Source: Deltaproteobacteria bacterium
GTDB lineage: Bacteria; Desulfobacterota; Desulfovibrionia; Desulfovibrionales; Desulfovibrionaceae
Direction of reading: 5' to 3'
Length of the DNA stretch: 34,100 nt
NCBI GenBank assembly: GCA_009929215.1
Contig: SAAX01000027.1
Coordinates: 1 to 34,100 of the forward strand
A program made the translations under genes and the position numbers. Below the pieces are notes generated by a model. It saw only the letters and a list, made by a program, of their open reading frames with translations. It was not told where the DNA came from and did no database searches. Positions 1 to 8,552 of this stretch are shown in pieces (position 1 is the stretch's first letter; each line of letters starts with the position of its first letter).

Positions 1-1989
1 GTATTGCAGCTTTACCCCGGCCTTGAGCTGCTTGCCCATGCGCTGATTAACGTCCGAGCCGTCATCAAACATGAGCTGCACCGACGTTTCGTGGCAAAAG
101 CGGGTGATGTCGTGCAGGGTCTGGCAATGCTCTGGCGCAAACTGCGGTGATTCCGGGTCAAGCAGATTGAGCGGAACCATCAGCCGGGCAAGGGCATCAA
201 GCCGCTGGTGCACGGGGCTGCCTTCCATGAGATTGGGCGGTTCGGGAATCTGCGCGGCAAGCTGGGGGTTGAACCCCTCAAATACGGCGCAGTGCCCAGC
301 GTCAAGCGTGGCTTCCCCCGCATTGTCCAGCAGGTTGCAGGCATTGGGCAGGCTGAATACTGCAGGCAAGCGGTACTCGCGCGCCACAGAGGCCAGGTGG
401 CCCGCCATGCCGCCCGTTTCGCTCACCATGCCCGCCGCACGCGAAAGCAGCGGAGCCCAGCGGGGTAATGCCCGCTCGACCACAAGAATGCCCCCCTTGG
501 GAAAGGAAAGCATGTCTGCTTCCTTGCGGGCAACAAATATGGGCCCCATGCCCACGCCGGGGCTTACCGCCACGCCGCCACAGGCCAGAACCTTTGGCCC
601 GCCGGCAACGTCTTCCTGCAAATTCGGGCAGATGGCCGCCGTGGAATTGCCAGCATCATGGGTCAGCTCTGGGGACGCGGCAGCGGCGTTTTCGGTTGTG
701 GCATCAGCCTCGCGCAGGGGGCGGCTTTGCAGCACCACAATGCGCCCCGTGCGGGAATCAAGCGCCCACTCAACGTCCTGCGGCTCGGCGTAATATTCCT
801 CAAGCGCCAGCGCCACCTGGGCAAGCTCTGCGGCCTGCGCATCCGTAAGGCTGGCCGCCACGCCAGCAAGCCCGGCAAGCGACTTGCTTATGGGCTTTGG
901 CGGATTGGTGCGGGTAAAGATGAAAACATCAGGGGTAACAGCGCCGTCCACCACGCCCTGCGGCAAACCGGGCACGGCATTGAGCAGCACCTGCTCCTGC
1001 CCGCGCGCGGCGGCCACGGGGTCGCGGCTATAGGCCACGCCGCCAGCGGCAGCGTGAACCATGGCAAGCACGCCCACGCACATGGGTGCTGTATCATCAG
1101 GAATGCCGTGCTGATATCGATAGCTCATGGCCGTAACGGCATATTTGCTGGCCACAATTTCTTTCCACACTTCGCAGGCTTCTTCTGGCGGCACGTTGAG
1201 CTCTGAACGGTATTGCCCCGCAAATGAAACACCCAACGAATCTTCGCCCACGGCGCTGCTGCGCAAGGCCAGCAACAGCCCCGGCCCCGCCCGGCGCTGC
1301 ATTTCGGCCACAGATTCGGTAATTTCCCGTTCAAGATCAGGAGGCAGCGGCGCGTTGAGCACGGCCTGCTGCAGTGCGGCAGAAAGGCTGAAAACTTCGT
1401 CCAGGCTGTGCATGTCTGTGGTTTGGATGCGGCGGTTAAGCTCGCTACGCAGCCCGCTGTAATCCATAAAGCGGTAATAGGCGCTTACGGTCACGGCAAA
1501 GCCATCGGGCACATCCAGGCCCGCGTGGGCCGCCACCTCACCCAGATTGGCCATTTTTCCGCCCACAAGCGTAACATGGCGCAGGCGAATATCGCCCAGC
1601 GGCATGATATTGGGGCCGTCCTGATGGGGCTGTTCTTCCAGCAGGCTCTGCATTTGCCCGCGAATACGGTCAAAGGCCTGCTGCAAGGATTCGTAACCGT
1701 CGTCAGAAAGCGCATTGAGGTCGCGCACCATCTGAAAAACTGCCGTAACAGCGCGGGTGCTGGCGGCATGCACATAGTCCATGCCAAAAGGACGCGAGCC
1801 TAAAAGATGCTCTTCCACATCGCTCATGGCCTCAAGGGCCGTTTTGTTGGACGACAGCAGACGCCGAAAACGCGCGCACCGCTCCCGCAGGCGGGCCTTA
1901 AAGGCCTCCTCTCGCGCAAGCTGTTCCGCATCGGGCTCTTGCGAGTCCTCGCCCCCCAGCAGTTTTCGCAGGCAGTCGAGCAAAGCCAT
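1..1989 (-). CDS. PEP/pyruvate-binding (PEP synthase-like) protein, 3' end beyond the window
   Basis: The open frame runs from an ATG at 1989 to the window edge (663 codons, no stop), so the C-terminus is missing. After an N-terminal region of about 125 residues comes a PPDK/PEP-synthase ATP-grasp domain: the GGK motif has Lys at about 145, an LRSSA motif has Arg at about 243, and AGGVAYSRDP and DVEW motifs follow. A mobile phosphohistidine domain contains GGMAGHLAS with the catalytic His at about 531. Family members transfer phosphate from ATP to pyruvate or another acceptor through this His; the substrate here is unknown. A further C-terminal region contains C-x3-HDI-x-R-F-CHE. Its ATG lies 1 base after the receiver gene stop. 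The only good Shine-Dalgarno (GGAGG, near 2013-2017) is about 22 bases upstream, so translational coupling is likely. A paralogue lies at 4124-6754. Confidence 0.85.
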   Translation of the reverse strand, partial: MALLDCLRKLLGGEDSQEPDAEQLAREEAFKARLRERCARFRRLLSSNKTALEAMSDVEEHLLGSRPFGMDYVHAASTRAVTAVFQMVRDLNALSDDGYESLQQAFDRIRGQMQSLLEEQPHQDGPNIMPLGDIRLRHVTLVGGKMANLGEVAAHAGLDVPDGFAVTVSAYYRFMDYSGLRSELNRRIQTTDMHSLDEVFSLSAALQQAVLNAPLPPDLEREITESVAEMQRRAGPGLLLALRSSAVGEDSLGVSFAGQYRSELNVPPEEACEVWKEIVASKYAVTAMSYRYQHGIPDDTAPMCVGVLAMVHAAAGGVAYSRDPVAAARGQEQVLLNAVPGLPQGVVDGAVTPDVFIFTRTNPPKPISKSLAGLAGVAASLTDAQAAELAQVALALEEYYAEPQDVEWALDSRTGRIVVLQSRPLREADATTENAAAASPELTHDAGNSTAAICPNLQEDVAGGPKVLACGGVAVSPGVGMGPIFVARKEADMLSFPKGGILVVERALPRWAPLLSRAAGMVSETGGMAGHLASVAREYRLPAVFSLPNACNLLDNAGEATLDAGHCAVFEGFNPQLAAQIPEPPNLMEGSPVHQRLDALARLMVPLNLLDPESPQFAPEHCQTLHDITRFCHETSVQLMFDDGSDVNQRMGKQLKAGVKLQY

Positions 1990-1990
1990 G

Positions 1991-2368
1991 TCACATAGCG
2001 GACCGAGCCGCTTCCTCCATCTTGATGATCAGCTCACTGATGGCAACAGGTTTGAGCATGTAATCATACGCGCCGAGATCAAGCCCCTGAACGGCCACGC
2101 CCATGCAGGCATGCCCTGTGAGCAGAATAACAGGAATCTTGGGGGCCTTTTCCTTCATATGGCGCAAGGTTTCCAAGCCGTCCATGCCGGGCATGCGCAC
2201 GTCCATGACCACAATCTCAAATGTCTGGCCTTCCTGCATGGCCTGATCCAGAAGATTGAGGGCAGTTTGCCCATCGGGCGCGGTAATAACGTCCATACCA
2301 CGCCGGGTAAGGCGCTTGTGCATCAGCTCCAAAAATTCCACTTCATCGTCCACAAACAGTGCGCGCAT
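1991..2368 (-). CDS. Stand-alone receiver-domain response regulator (CheY-like)
   Basis: A 125-residue protein consisting only of a receiver domain: acidic pair D7/D8, phosphoacceptor D56 in VVMDVRMPGMDG, T84 in LLTGH and K106 in MLKPV. There is no DNA-binding or enzymatic output domain, so it should act by protein contact or phosphorelay. It lies 52 bases downstream of the histidine kinase gene, its likely phosphodonor, and 1 base upstream of a PEP-synthase-like gene, which suggests that the output could be control of the neighbouring PEP-binding proteins (inference). An AAAGGAGG ribosome site sits 5 bases before the ATG and is partly buried in the palindrome GGAGGCCTCC. Confidence 0.93.
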   Translation of the reverse strand: MRALFVDDEVEFLELMHKRLTRRGMDVITAPDGQTALNLLDQAMQEGQTFEIVVMDVRMPGMDGLETLRHMKEKAPKIPVILLTGHACMGVAVQGLDLGAYDYMLKPVAISELIIKMEEAARSAM

Positions 2369-2420
2369 GGAGGCCTCCTTTATATGGCAGCATGCCCCGT
2401 TGGGGCCGCCCAGTGGTTTT

Positions 2421-4124
2421 TTACGCTTCTACGCCTTCTTCGGGCGCAAGCTGCGGCGGTTCCGCAGGCAAAAAGATATTGAATGTGGTTCCGTGACCGG
2501 GTTCGCTCTGCACGTCTATGCGACCGCCCAGCTTTTCAAGAATGGTGTAGCAGATGGCCAAACCAAGCCCTGTGCCCTCGCCCACCTTCTTGGTGGTAAA
2601 GAAGGGGTCAAAAACCTGCCGCAGGGTTTCCTGGTCCATACCGGGCCCGGTATCGGCAAACGAAACACGCACGCCGCCTTTCCAGGGCTGGGCGCTGACC
2701 GTGAGGGTTCCGTCCTTGCCCATGGCGTCTATGGCATTGTCGATCACGTTGATAAATATCTGCTCAAGCTGGGCCGGATCAGACAAAATGACCGGAAGCT
2801 GGGTATCGTACTGCCGCACAATGGCAATATTGCGGCTGCCCGCCTCTGATTTGAGCATTTCCAGAGCCTGATCGGCCAGCGAGCTGATGAGAATCTCTGT
2901 GCGGCCCGGATTCATACGCCGCCCAAAGCCAAGCATGCGCTGGGTAATGCCCTTGGCGCGCTTGACGTGCTGCTCGATTTTTTCCGTACTATCCAAAATT
3001 TCTTTGAAATTTTGGATTTTTTCCGGGTCTTCGTCGTCAAGCAGGTCGCGTATCCAGCCCGCATTTTCCTGAATAAGCATAAGGGGGTTGTTGACCTCGT
3101 GGGCCACGCCCGCAGCCATCTTGCCCAGGGCCGCCATCTTGCTCGATTGCAGCATGCGTGCGTCAATATGAGCCTGTTTTTGATCCGAGGCTTCCAGCGA
3201 GGCCACAAGCCGCCGCGTGCACAGCTCGGCCCCCATGCAGGTAAGCGCGCCACCCAAAAGCGTAAAGAACAGAATAAGCGCCTTGAGCTGTCGCAGGGGT
3301 TTGAGGCTGTCGCGCACGTCGTCCATAACCACCAGCACCCAAGGCATGGAATCGAGCCGCATGAGGGCCACCACCATTTCTTCGCCGCTGGGCATGGTTT
3401 TGTGCATGGTCACCACATTATTGCGGGTCAGGTTTTCCTGCGGCAGATCGTACTGCCCCATGATGGAGCCGTAGTAGCGCGAACTCGTCTGCAATACGCC
3501 ACTGTTGCTCACAATAAAGGCATCACTGTGGGGGCCGGAATAGATGCGCCGCAACAGGGCATCAATGGCGTCCATATCAATGGTTGCTCGCATTATATAA
3601 CTGCGCCCGCCCTCGTGCCGCATGACGGCAATAATAAAGTGCGGCACATGGCGGTAGCCCATGAACACGTCACTCACATACACGCCCTTGCGCAGCACCT
3701 CTGCAAACCACGGGGCTTCGGAATAGTTGGCATCGCGCAGGTCAAATGGCCCCACATACGAAACGTGGCGGCCGTCCATACCAATGATACCCAAATCCAC
3801 AAACGAACGGCTGTTGCTTTGCAGTACGCTGAAAATTTCGCTCAAGCGCGCAGGATTACTGAGGTCTGCATAGGGATGGGTAAAGGCCAGGTTTTTGACC
3901 TGGGCGATACGCTCAACCATAAATGTATCAAGGGCGCGGTGCTTGCTGCTGATAACTGCCTCTATGCCCGCAGTAATTTTTTCGTCGTAGATAACGCTGA
4001 GGCGGTCGAGGCAAAACAGCCCAAGTGCTGCCAGAGGCGTAAGCGCCATCAGCAGCAGCGTGACCAGCAAACGGCGGTAAATGGCCCTGTAGCCTCTATG
4101 AAGTGCAGGCACTGAGGACGGCAT
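2421..4124 (-). CDS. Membrane sensor histidine kinase with periplasmic Cache-type sensor
   Basis: A 567-residue protein. One membrane segment lies at about 18-38, a periplasmic sensor of about 240 residues follows (its spacing and the YVGPFDL...W pattern fit a double-Cache domain), and a second membrane segment lies at about 281-298. The kinase core has an H-box GVAHEVNNPL with phospho-His H342, an N-box DNAIDAMGKDG near 462-472, a G1 box DTGPGMD at 491-497, an F-box FDPFFT and a G2 box GTGLGLAI near 517-524. There is no fused receiver, so D56 of the adjacent regulator is the likely acceptor. Its ATG overlaps the stop of the upstream gene by one base (TAATG), and an AGGAGG site precedes it by 7 bases. 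The ligand cannot be read from sequence. Confidence 0.93.
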   Translation of the reverse strand: MPSSVPALHRGYRAIYRRLLVTLLLMALTPLAALGLFCLDRLSVIYDEKITAGIEAVISSKHRALDTFMVERIAQVKNLAFTHPYADLSNPARLSEIFSVLQSNSRSFVDLGIIGMDGRHVSYVGPFDLRDANYSEAPWFAEVLRKGVYVSDVFMGYRHVPHFIIAVMRHEGGRSYIMRATIDMDAIDALLRRIYSGPHSDAFIVSNSGVLQTSSRYYGSIMGQYDLPQENLTRNNVVTMHKTMPSGEEMVVALMRLDSMPWVLVVMDDVRDSLKPLRQLKALILFFTLLGGALTCMGAELCTRRLVASLEASDQKQAHIDARMLQSSKMAALGKMAAGVAHEVNNPLMLIQENAGWIRDLLDDEDPEKIQNFKEILDSTEKIEQHVKRAKGITQRMLGFGRRMNPGRTEILISSLADQALEMLKSEAGSRNIAIVRQYDTQLPVILSDPAQLEQIFINVIDNAIDAMGKDGTLTVSAQPWKGGVRVSFADTGPGMDQETLRQVFDPFFTTKKVGEGTGLGLAICYTILEKLGGRIDVQSEPGHGTTFNIFLPAEPPQLAPEEGVEA

Positions 4125-6754
4125 TAACGGGCCTCCTGAGATGGTGAATCAGCGGCAGGGGTCAGGGGTTCGCCCCGGAACAGCGCCCGGCAGTGTGCCA
4201 GCATTTCCGCGCGGCGGGCTGTAACCTGACCGGGATCCTGCATGATCATATCGAGCTGACGTGTATGGATGGTCATATATCCGGCCACGGCCATCAGGCG
4301 CTCGCCTTCTTCTTTATCCAGATCCTTGAGCGTGGCGCTTACGGCATCGTTGCGCACCACGGGCGAGAAACCAAATTCCCAAAGAATATCGGCAACAAAG
4401 CGCACTCGAAGTATACGGCGCTCAATGTCGGCAGCGCCGCCGCGCAGTTGAAAATTCAGATAATTTTCGCTGGTGCGGTCAGAAAGGCGCGCCTCTACCG
4501 AAACAAAGTGAAAGCCAAAGCGGGAATGCAAGCTGCAATAATCGCTTGAAATCAAAAAATAATTTTTTTCTGTAAAATAGGCAGTCTGCGCAGCAGGGTC
4601 GAGATTGGGGTTGGCCGTTGCCTCAAACAGCACAGAAAGAAAACCCTTGCCGTCCACGGGCGGCGGCCCCTGCCAGGGGTGGGCGTTCATGCCGTGCCAC
4701 AGGGCCTGCATGGGCAGCGAGGCAATGTCTTCCACATCAATGACAGGCCCCTGTGGGGTGCGCACAAAGCCATCGCTGAGGTTGACCACCCAGAACTGTT
4801 TGACCACCTTGTCGCGCAGCTGCTTGATGCGCTGCGGCGCGTATTTTTTGTCCGAGCCAAGGCTGAACATGGCGCTCACGGCCTTTTCGTGGCAGTAGCG
4901 CACAATGTCGTGATAGGTGGCGCAGTTGGCGGCTTTAAAGTCAACACTGTCCACCTCGAGCGTGAGCGGCAAAATGCGGCGCGAGGCGGTTTGCAAAATC
5001 TGGTACACGGGGCTGCCGGGCATGTAGTCCTTGCCGGGCGTAGCCTTGGGCAGCAGCGAATCCTGCCGGTTTTCATACACCCTGCACACATCGGCGCACA
5101 GGGTTATGCGCTGGCCGCTCTCCACCACCTCGGTAGACCACTTGAGGCCAAAAACCGCTGGTTTGCCAAATTCGCGCGCCAGCGAGGCCAGACGCGAACC
5201 CTGAAAACCGCGCTCGGCCACAATGCCAGCGGCCCGATCGATAAGCGAACCCCAAATATAATTGTCGTCTGGCACCACAAGAATGCCGCCCGTGGGAAAG
5301 CGGCGGGCGTCCTCCCAGCGGCGGGCAACCCAGGCAGGACCAGAAACCCGGCCAGGGTTGACTGTAAAGCCTCCGTCCAGCAGCAGGTCTTTGTCCAATG
5401 CTGCTGTGGGCTGGGGCAGGTCGGGGGTGGAGTCTTCAGGCAGCGACATGGGCCGCGCCATGAGCATAAAAACCTGCCCATCGGGATTGCAAACCCAGGT
5501 GAGCACTTCGGGCCTTCCAGCGGCTTCTTCCACGGCCAGGGCCAGCTCTGCCGCGCGTATGGCAGTGACATCGTCCAGCACCGGGCGCTTGGGCTTGTAA
5601 GGGCGGCGGTTTGTAACCGTATGCGGGGCCGCACGCGAAACACTTATGGCGTCCACTGGCATGGTGGAATACTCCACCTCTTGCGGCAAACCCGCGCAAC
5701 CATAGACATGCACGTTTTCGCTGTGCGGGCTCAATGGGGCGGATGACTGGGCTATGCCGCCAAAGCAGCCCGCGTCCACCACCATACAGGTAAGGCAGAC
5801 GCCAGCCCCCCCTTCCGCAAGGCCACGCGCACGGCGGTACACGAGGGCCTGAGCGCGCTGCTTGCTGGCAAGCGTGGCGCGCACGGCGCGCAAAATATCT
5901 TCGTCTGACGCGGTGAGGGAAACTGGCGGCCCCCACAACACAACACCGCAGCCCTCACCCTCGCCCGCAGCAGGCGGCCACACGCGCCCACGCAGCAAAA
6001 GCTGCATGGGCTTGCCGCCGCACAGGCCGCGCAACCGCCACACTTGATCAATAATCTCGCGGGCAAGGTCTTCTGGCAGGGGTGTTGCCTCAACCAGCGC
6101 GCCCAATTTTTTTGAAAGCCGCGCAAGGTGATTGGGGGCAAGGCCGCCAGCCGCCTGAATGCAGCGGTTTATCTCGCTTTGCAGGTCGCCACTCTTAAAA
6201 TAGTGCTGACACCCCGCCGCCGTCACCACAAAGCCCTGCGGCACAGCACCGGGAAACATGGGTCGCAGCTTTTCAAGCCGTGCTGTTGCCGGGTCTACCA
6301 GCACACGGCCCTCGCTGTGCAGATTGGCAAGACAGCTGGCATCGTCCTGACACAACGGAACTACCAACGGCCCCAGCAGGCAGGCCTCTGGCTCGTACAC
6401 TTCGTCGGCCACAAGTTTTTGCATTTCGCCAAAGCGGGCGTAAAGGGCGGCGCAGGGTGCGGGGTCGAGGCGTTCAAGCTGCTTGATGCACTGAAAAACC
6501 TGAGTGGCCATGGAAGTGCAAAGAGCACGCACGCGGTACAGACCAAAGGGATGGTCGCAGCACAGCGTGTATTCGAGATCGGTCATGGTTTCCTGAAAGG
6601 CGTTCCATGCCGTTAAAAACATGCGAAAGGAATGGTGCCGCAAGGCAAAAAAACGCTGCGCCTCCTCCGCCGAATTGACGGAAGAAGCAGACACGGCTTC
6701 ATCACCGCGCCGGGCGGCTCGCGTTAAAAAGCCCAACAGGCGGCTCAGGGACAT
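4124..6754 (-). CDS. Degenerate PEP synthase-like protein (predicted pseudoenzyme)
   Basis: An 876-residue protein, first gene of the four-gene cluster. It matches the 1-1989 product over the N-terminal region (HPFGLYRVRALCTSMATQVF against RPFGMDYVHAASTRAVTAVF), the ATP-grasp region, the mobile domain and the C-terminal region with C-x3-HDI-x-R-Y-CHE. Key residues are gone: the phospho-His site reads GFQGSRLAS with Arg521 instead of His, LRSSA is replaced by LLRGRV near 254, the GGK loop is missing, and the DVEW acidic motif reads VLTW. The frame is intact and long, so this is not a decaying pseudogene. A regulatory or scaffold role beside the kinase is inferred. The start is ATG at 6754 after a GGAG site. 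Confidence 0.85.
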   Translation of the reverse strand: MSLSRLLGFLTRAARRGDEAVSASSVNSAEEAQRFFALRHHSFRMFLTAWNAFQETMTDLEYTLCCDHPFGLYRVRALCTSMATQVFQCIKQLERLDPAPCAALYARFGEMQKLVADEVYEPEACLLGPLVVPLCQDDASCLANLHSEGRVLVDPATARLEKLRPMFPGAVPQGFVVTAAGCQHYFKSGDLQSEINRCIQAAGGLAPNHLARLSKKLGALVEATPLPEDLAREIIDQVWRLRGLCGGKPMQLLLRGRVWPPAAGEGEGCGVVLWGPPVSLTASDEDILRAVRATLASKQRAQALVYRRARGLAEGGAGVCLTCMVVDAGCFGGIAQSSAPLSPHSENVHVYGCAGLPQEVEYSTMPVDAISVSRAAPHTVTNRRPYKPKRPVLDDVTAIRAAELALAVEEAAGRPEVLTWVCNPDGQVFMLMARPMSLPEDSTPDLPQPTAALDKDLLLDGGFTVNPGRVSGPAWVARRWEDARRFPTGGILVVPDDNYIWGSLIDRAAGIVAERGFQGSRLASLAREFGKPAVFGLKWSTEVVESGQRITLCADVCRVYENRQDSLLPKATPGKDYMPGSPVYQILQTASRRILPLTLEVDSVDFKAANCATYHDIVRYCHEKAVSAMFSLGSDKKYAPQRIKQLRDKVVKQFWVVNLSDGFVRTPQGPVIDVEDIASLPMQALWHGMNAHPWQGPPPVDGKGFLSVLFEATANPNLDPAAQTAYFTEKNYFLISSDYCSLHSRFGFHFVSVEARLSDRTSENYLNFQLRGGAADIERRILRVRFVADILWEFGFSPVVRNDAVSATLKDLDKEEGERLMAVAGYMTIHTRQLDMIMQDPGQVTARRAEMLAHCRALFRGEPLTPAADSPSQEAR

Positions 6755-7046
6755 GGCGGCTCCACAAGATAGAGCATTAACACTTTAACATGCCTGCCAT
6801 CGGCAAAACAATTTTGCCTCGCAAACATTTTGTGGCGCTGTTGTTACAAAAATCGGATCGGGGAAAACAAATTTTTTCGGTAGTAATCTGCTCTGGCCCT
6901 ACAATCCCCGCAGGCGCAAAAACCGCGCTGTGCAAACAGCTGCACATAGAAGCTAGCACAGCACTACGCCGCCTTCAAGCCGCATGTGACAGAATTCCCA
7001 TTCTCAGAAAAATAAAAAAAATGGAATGAATCAGGGCAATATTGGG
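6755..7046. other. Intergenic region between fliI end and the PEP-synthase-like cluster
   Basis: This stretch of 292 bases should hold the promoter of the minus-strand cluster that begins at 6754, but I see no convincing -35/-10 pair. A T-rich run follows the fliI stop on the minus strand (about 7008-7021) and might help end that transcript; no strong GC stem precedes it. A perfect inverted repeat is listed separately. Confidence 0.5.
6802..6818. repeat. Perfect 7-bp inverted repeat upstream of the PEP-synthase-like cluster
   Basis: GGCAAAA and TTTTGCC are separated by 3 bases, 48-64 bases upstream of the ATG at 6754. This could be an operator or a leader hairpin. No known regulator motif is recognised. 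Confidence 0.5.
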
Positions 7047-8537
7047 CTACAGTGGCGCAACGCCGTTGGGCTGAGCAGGCACGGGCATGCCCTGCTGGGC
7101 GTCGCCCATGTCGGCCAAAACGCGCATTTGGGCCATGCACGGCTCCACAAACTGGGGCTCACCCACATCTTGCCGCAAAAAGGCATTGATATCGGGCATT
7201 TTTGTAATGGCCGCGTCAATCTCGGGGTTGGAGCCCTTGGCGTAAGCGCCAATATTGATCATGTCTTCGACCCGTCGAAAGGTGCTCATGCAGCGGGTGA
7301 TGACACGGCCAGCCAGCACGTCCTGCCTTTCGCAGATGTCTGACCGCAAACGGCTGATGGAACGCAGCACGTCAATGGCCGGAAAATGCCCCTGGTCGGC
7401 CAGATCGCGGGTCAGCACGATATGCCCGTCGAGGATGGAGCGCACGGCATCGGCAATGGGCTCGTTAAAATCGTCGCCGTCCACAAGCACCGTGTAAATA
7501 CCCGTGATAGTCCCCTTGGACGAACGGCCAGCGCGTTCCAGCAGTTTGGGCAGCTGGGCAAAAACCGAAGGCGTATAGCCCTTGGTGGTGGGCGGTTCGC
7601 CAACTGCCAGCCCCACCTCGCGGGCGGCCATGGCAAAACGGGTTACCGAGTCCATCATCAGCAGCACGTCCATGCCCTTGTCGCGGAAGTATTCCGAAAC
7701 CGCCGTGGCCGCATAGGCCGCGCGCATGCGCACCAAAGGCGACTGGTCTGAGGTAGCGATAACAAGTACAGAGCGGGCCATACCCTCGGGGCCAAGGTCG
7801 CGCTCCATAAATTCCACAACTTCGCGCCCGCGTTCGCCGATAAGGGCGATCACGTTGACATCGGCGCGGGTGTAGCGCGCCATCATGCCCATGAGCGTAG
7901 ACTTGCCCACACCCGAACCGGCCATGATGCCCACGCGCTGGCCCTTGCCCAGGGTGAGCAGGCTGTTGACCGAGCGCACGCCCACATCAAGAATATCGGT
8001 GATGCGAGGGCGTTGCAGCGGGCTTGGCGGGTCGGCATAGATAGGTACAAGCTCTGGATTCCAGAGCCTGCGGGCCTCGTCGAGCCACTGGGGCACAAAG
8101 GGGCGCTGTTCTTCCTGCTGGCGGATAAAATCCTCTTTGGAACTCTCACCCGCTGGCAGGGGCGAAACATAGAGCTCGGCGCTTATGGGCGAGCCCGCAT
8201 CCAGCGGCGTGCCAAAGGCGTCAAAGGCGCGTCCCAGCAGGTCGGGCCCCACAGGAAAGACCGGGGGCAGGCTTGTATTGCGAATACGGCTGCCGGGGCG
8301 GATGCCGCGCATGTCGCCATAGGGCATGAATAGCAAATTGCCCTCGCGAAAGCCCACCACCTCGGCGGCAATGCCTTCGTCGCCCTCATCGGGAAGCATG
8401 TGGCACACGGCCCCCAAGGGAGCGCGCAGCCCGCTGCCCTCGGCCACAAGGCCCACAACCTTGTTGACCTTGCCGTAGAGGCGCACGGGAGTGCTGGTTT
8501 TCAGCAGCTTTATGCAGGAATCGGGATCGAGCTTCAT
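7047..8537 (-). CDS. fliI: Flagellum-specific ATPase FliI
   Basis: A 496-residue ATPase of the flagellar type III export apparatus, homologous to F1-ATPase beta, which works at the cytoplasmic membrane with FliH and FliJ. Visible features are an N-terminal beta-barrel region, Walker A GSGVGKST at 207-214, the ALIGERGREVVEFME motif, Walker B in VLLMMDSVTRFAMA, and the arginine-rich stretch around VRMRAAYAATAVSEYFRDKG. It is longer than the usual 440-460 residues. Much of the excess is a charged insertion at about 120-172 between barrel and ATPase core. It starts at ATG 8537 behind a GGAG site, 15 bases after fliH, and is the last flagellar gene of this run. Confidence 0.97.
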   Translation of the reverse strand: MKLDPDSCIKLLKTSTPVRLYGKVNKVVGLVAEGSGLRAPLGAVCHMLPDEGDEGIAAEVVGFREGNLLFMPYGDMRGIRPGSRIRNTSLPPVFPVGPDLLGRAFDAFGTPLDAGSPISAELYVSPLPAGESSKEDFIRQQEEQRPFVPQWLDEARRLWNPELVPIYADPPSPLQRPRITDILDVGVRSVNSLLTLGKGQRVGIMAGSGVGKSTLMGMMARYTRADVNVIALIGERGREVVEFMERDLGPEGMARSVLVIATSDQSPLVRMRAAYAATAVSEYFRDKGMDVLLMMDSVTRFAMAAREVGLAVGEPPTTKGYTPSVFAQLPKLLERAGRSSKGTITGIYTVLVDGDDFNEPIADAVRSILDGHIVLTRDLADQGHFPAIDVLRSISRLRSDICERQDVLAGRVITRCMSTFRRVEDMINIGAYAKGSNPEIDAAITKMPDINAFLRQDVGEPQFVEPCMAQMRVLADMGDAQQGMPVPAQPNGVAPL

Positions 8538-8552
8538 GACTTGCTACTCCGG

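Noticed and set aside
2967-4115. 382-codon plus-strand open frame
   Set aside because: Antisense shadow of the histidine kinase, with His/Gln-rich composition typical of reverse-complement frames.
6784-6799. Possible sigma-54 promoter (TGGCAGGCATGTTAAA) before the PEP-synthase-like cluster
   Set aside because: The spacing fits, but the essential GC of the -12 element is AA.
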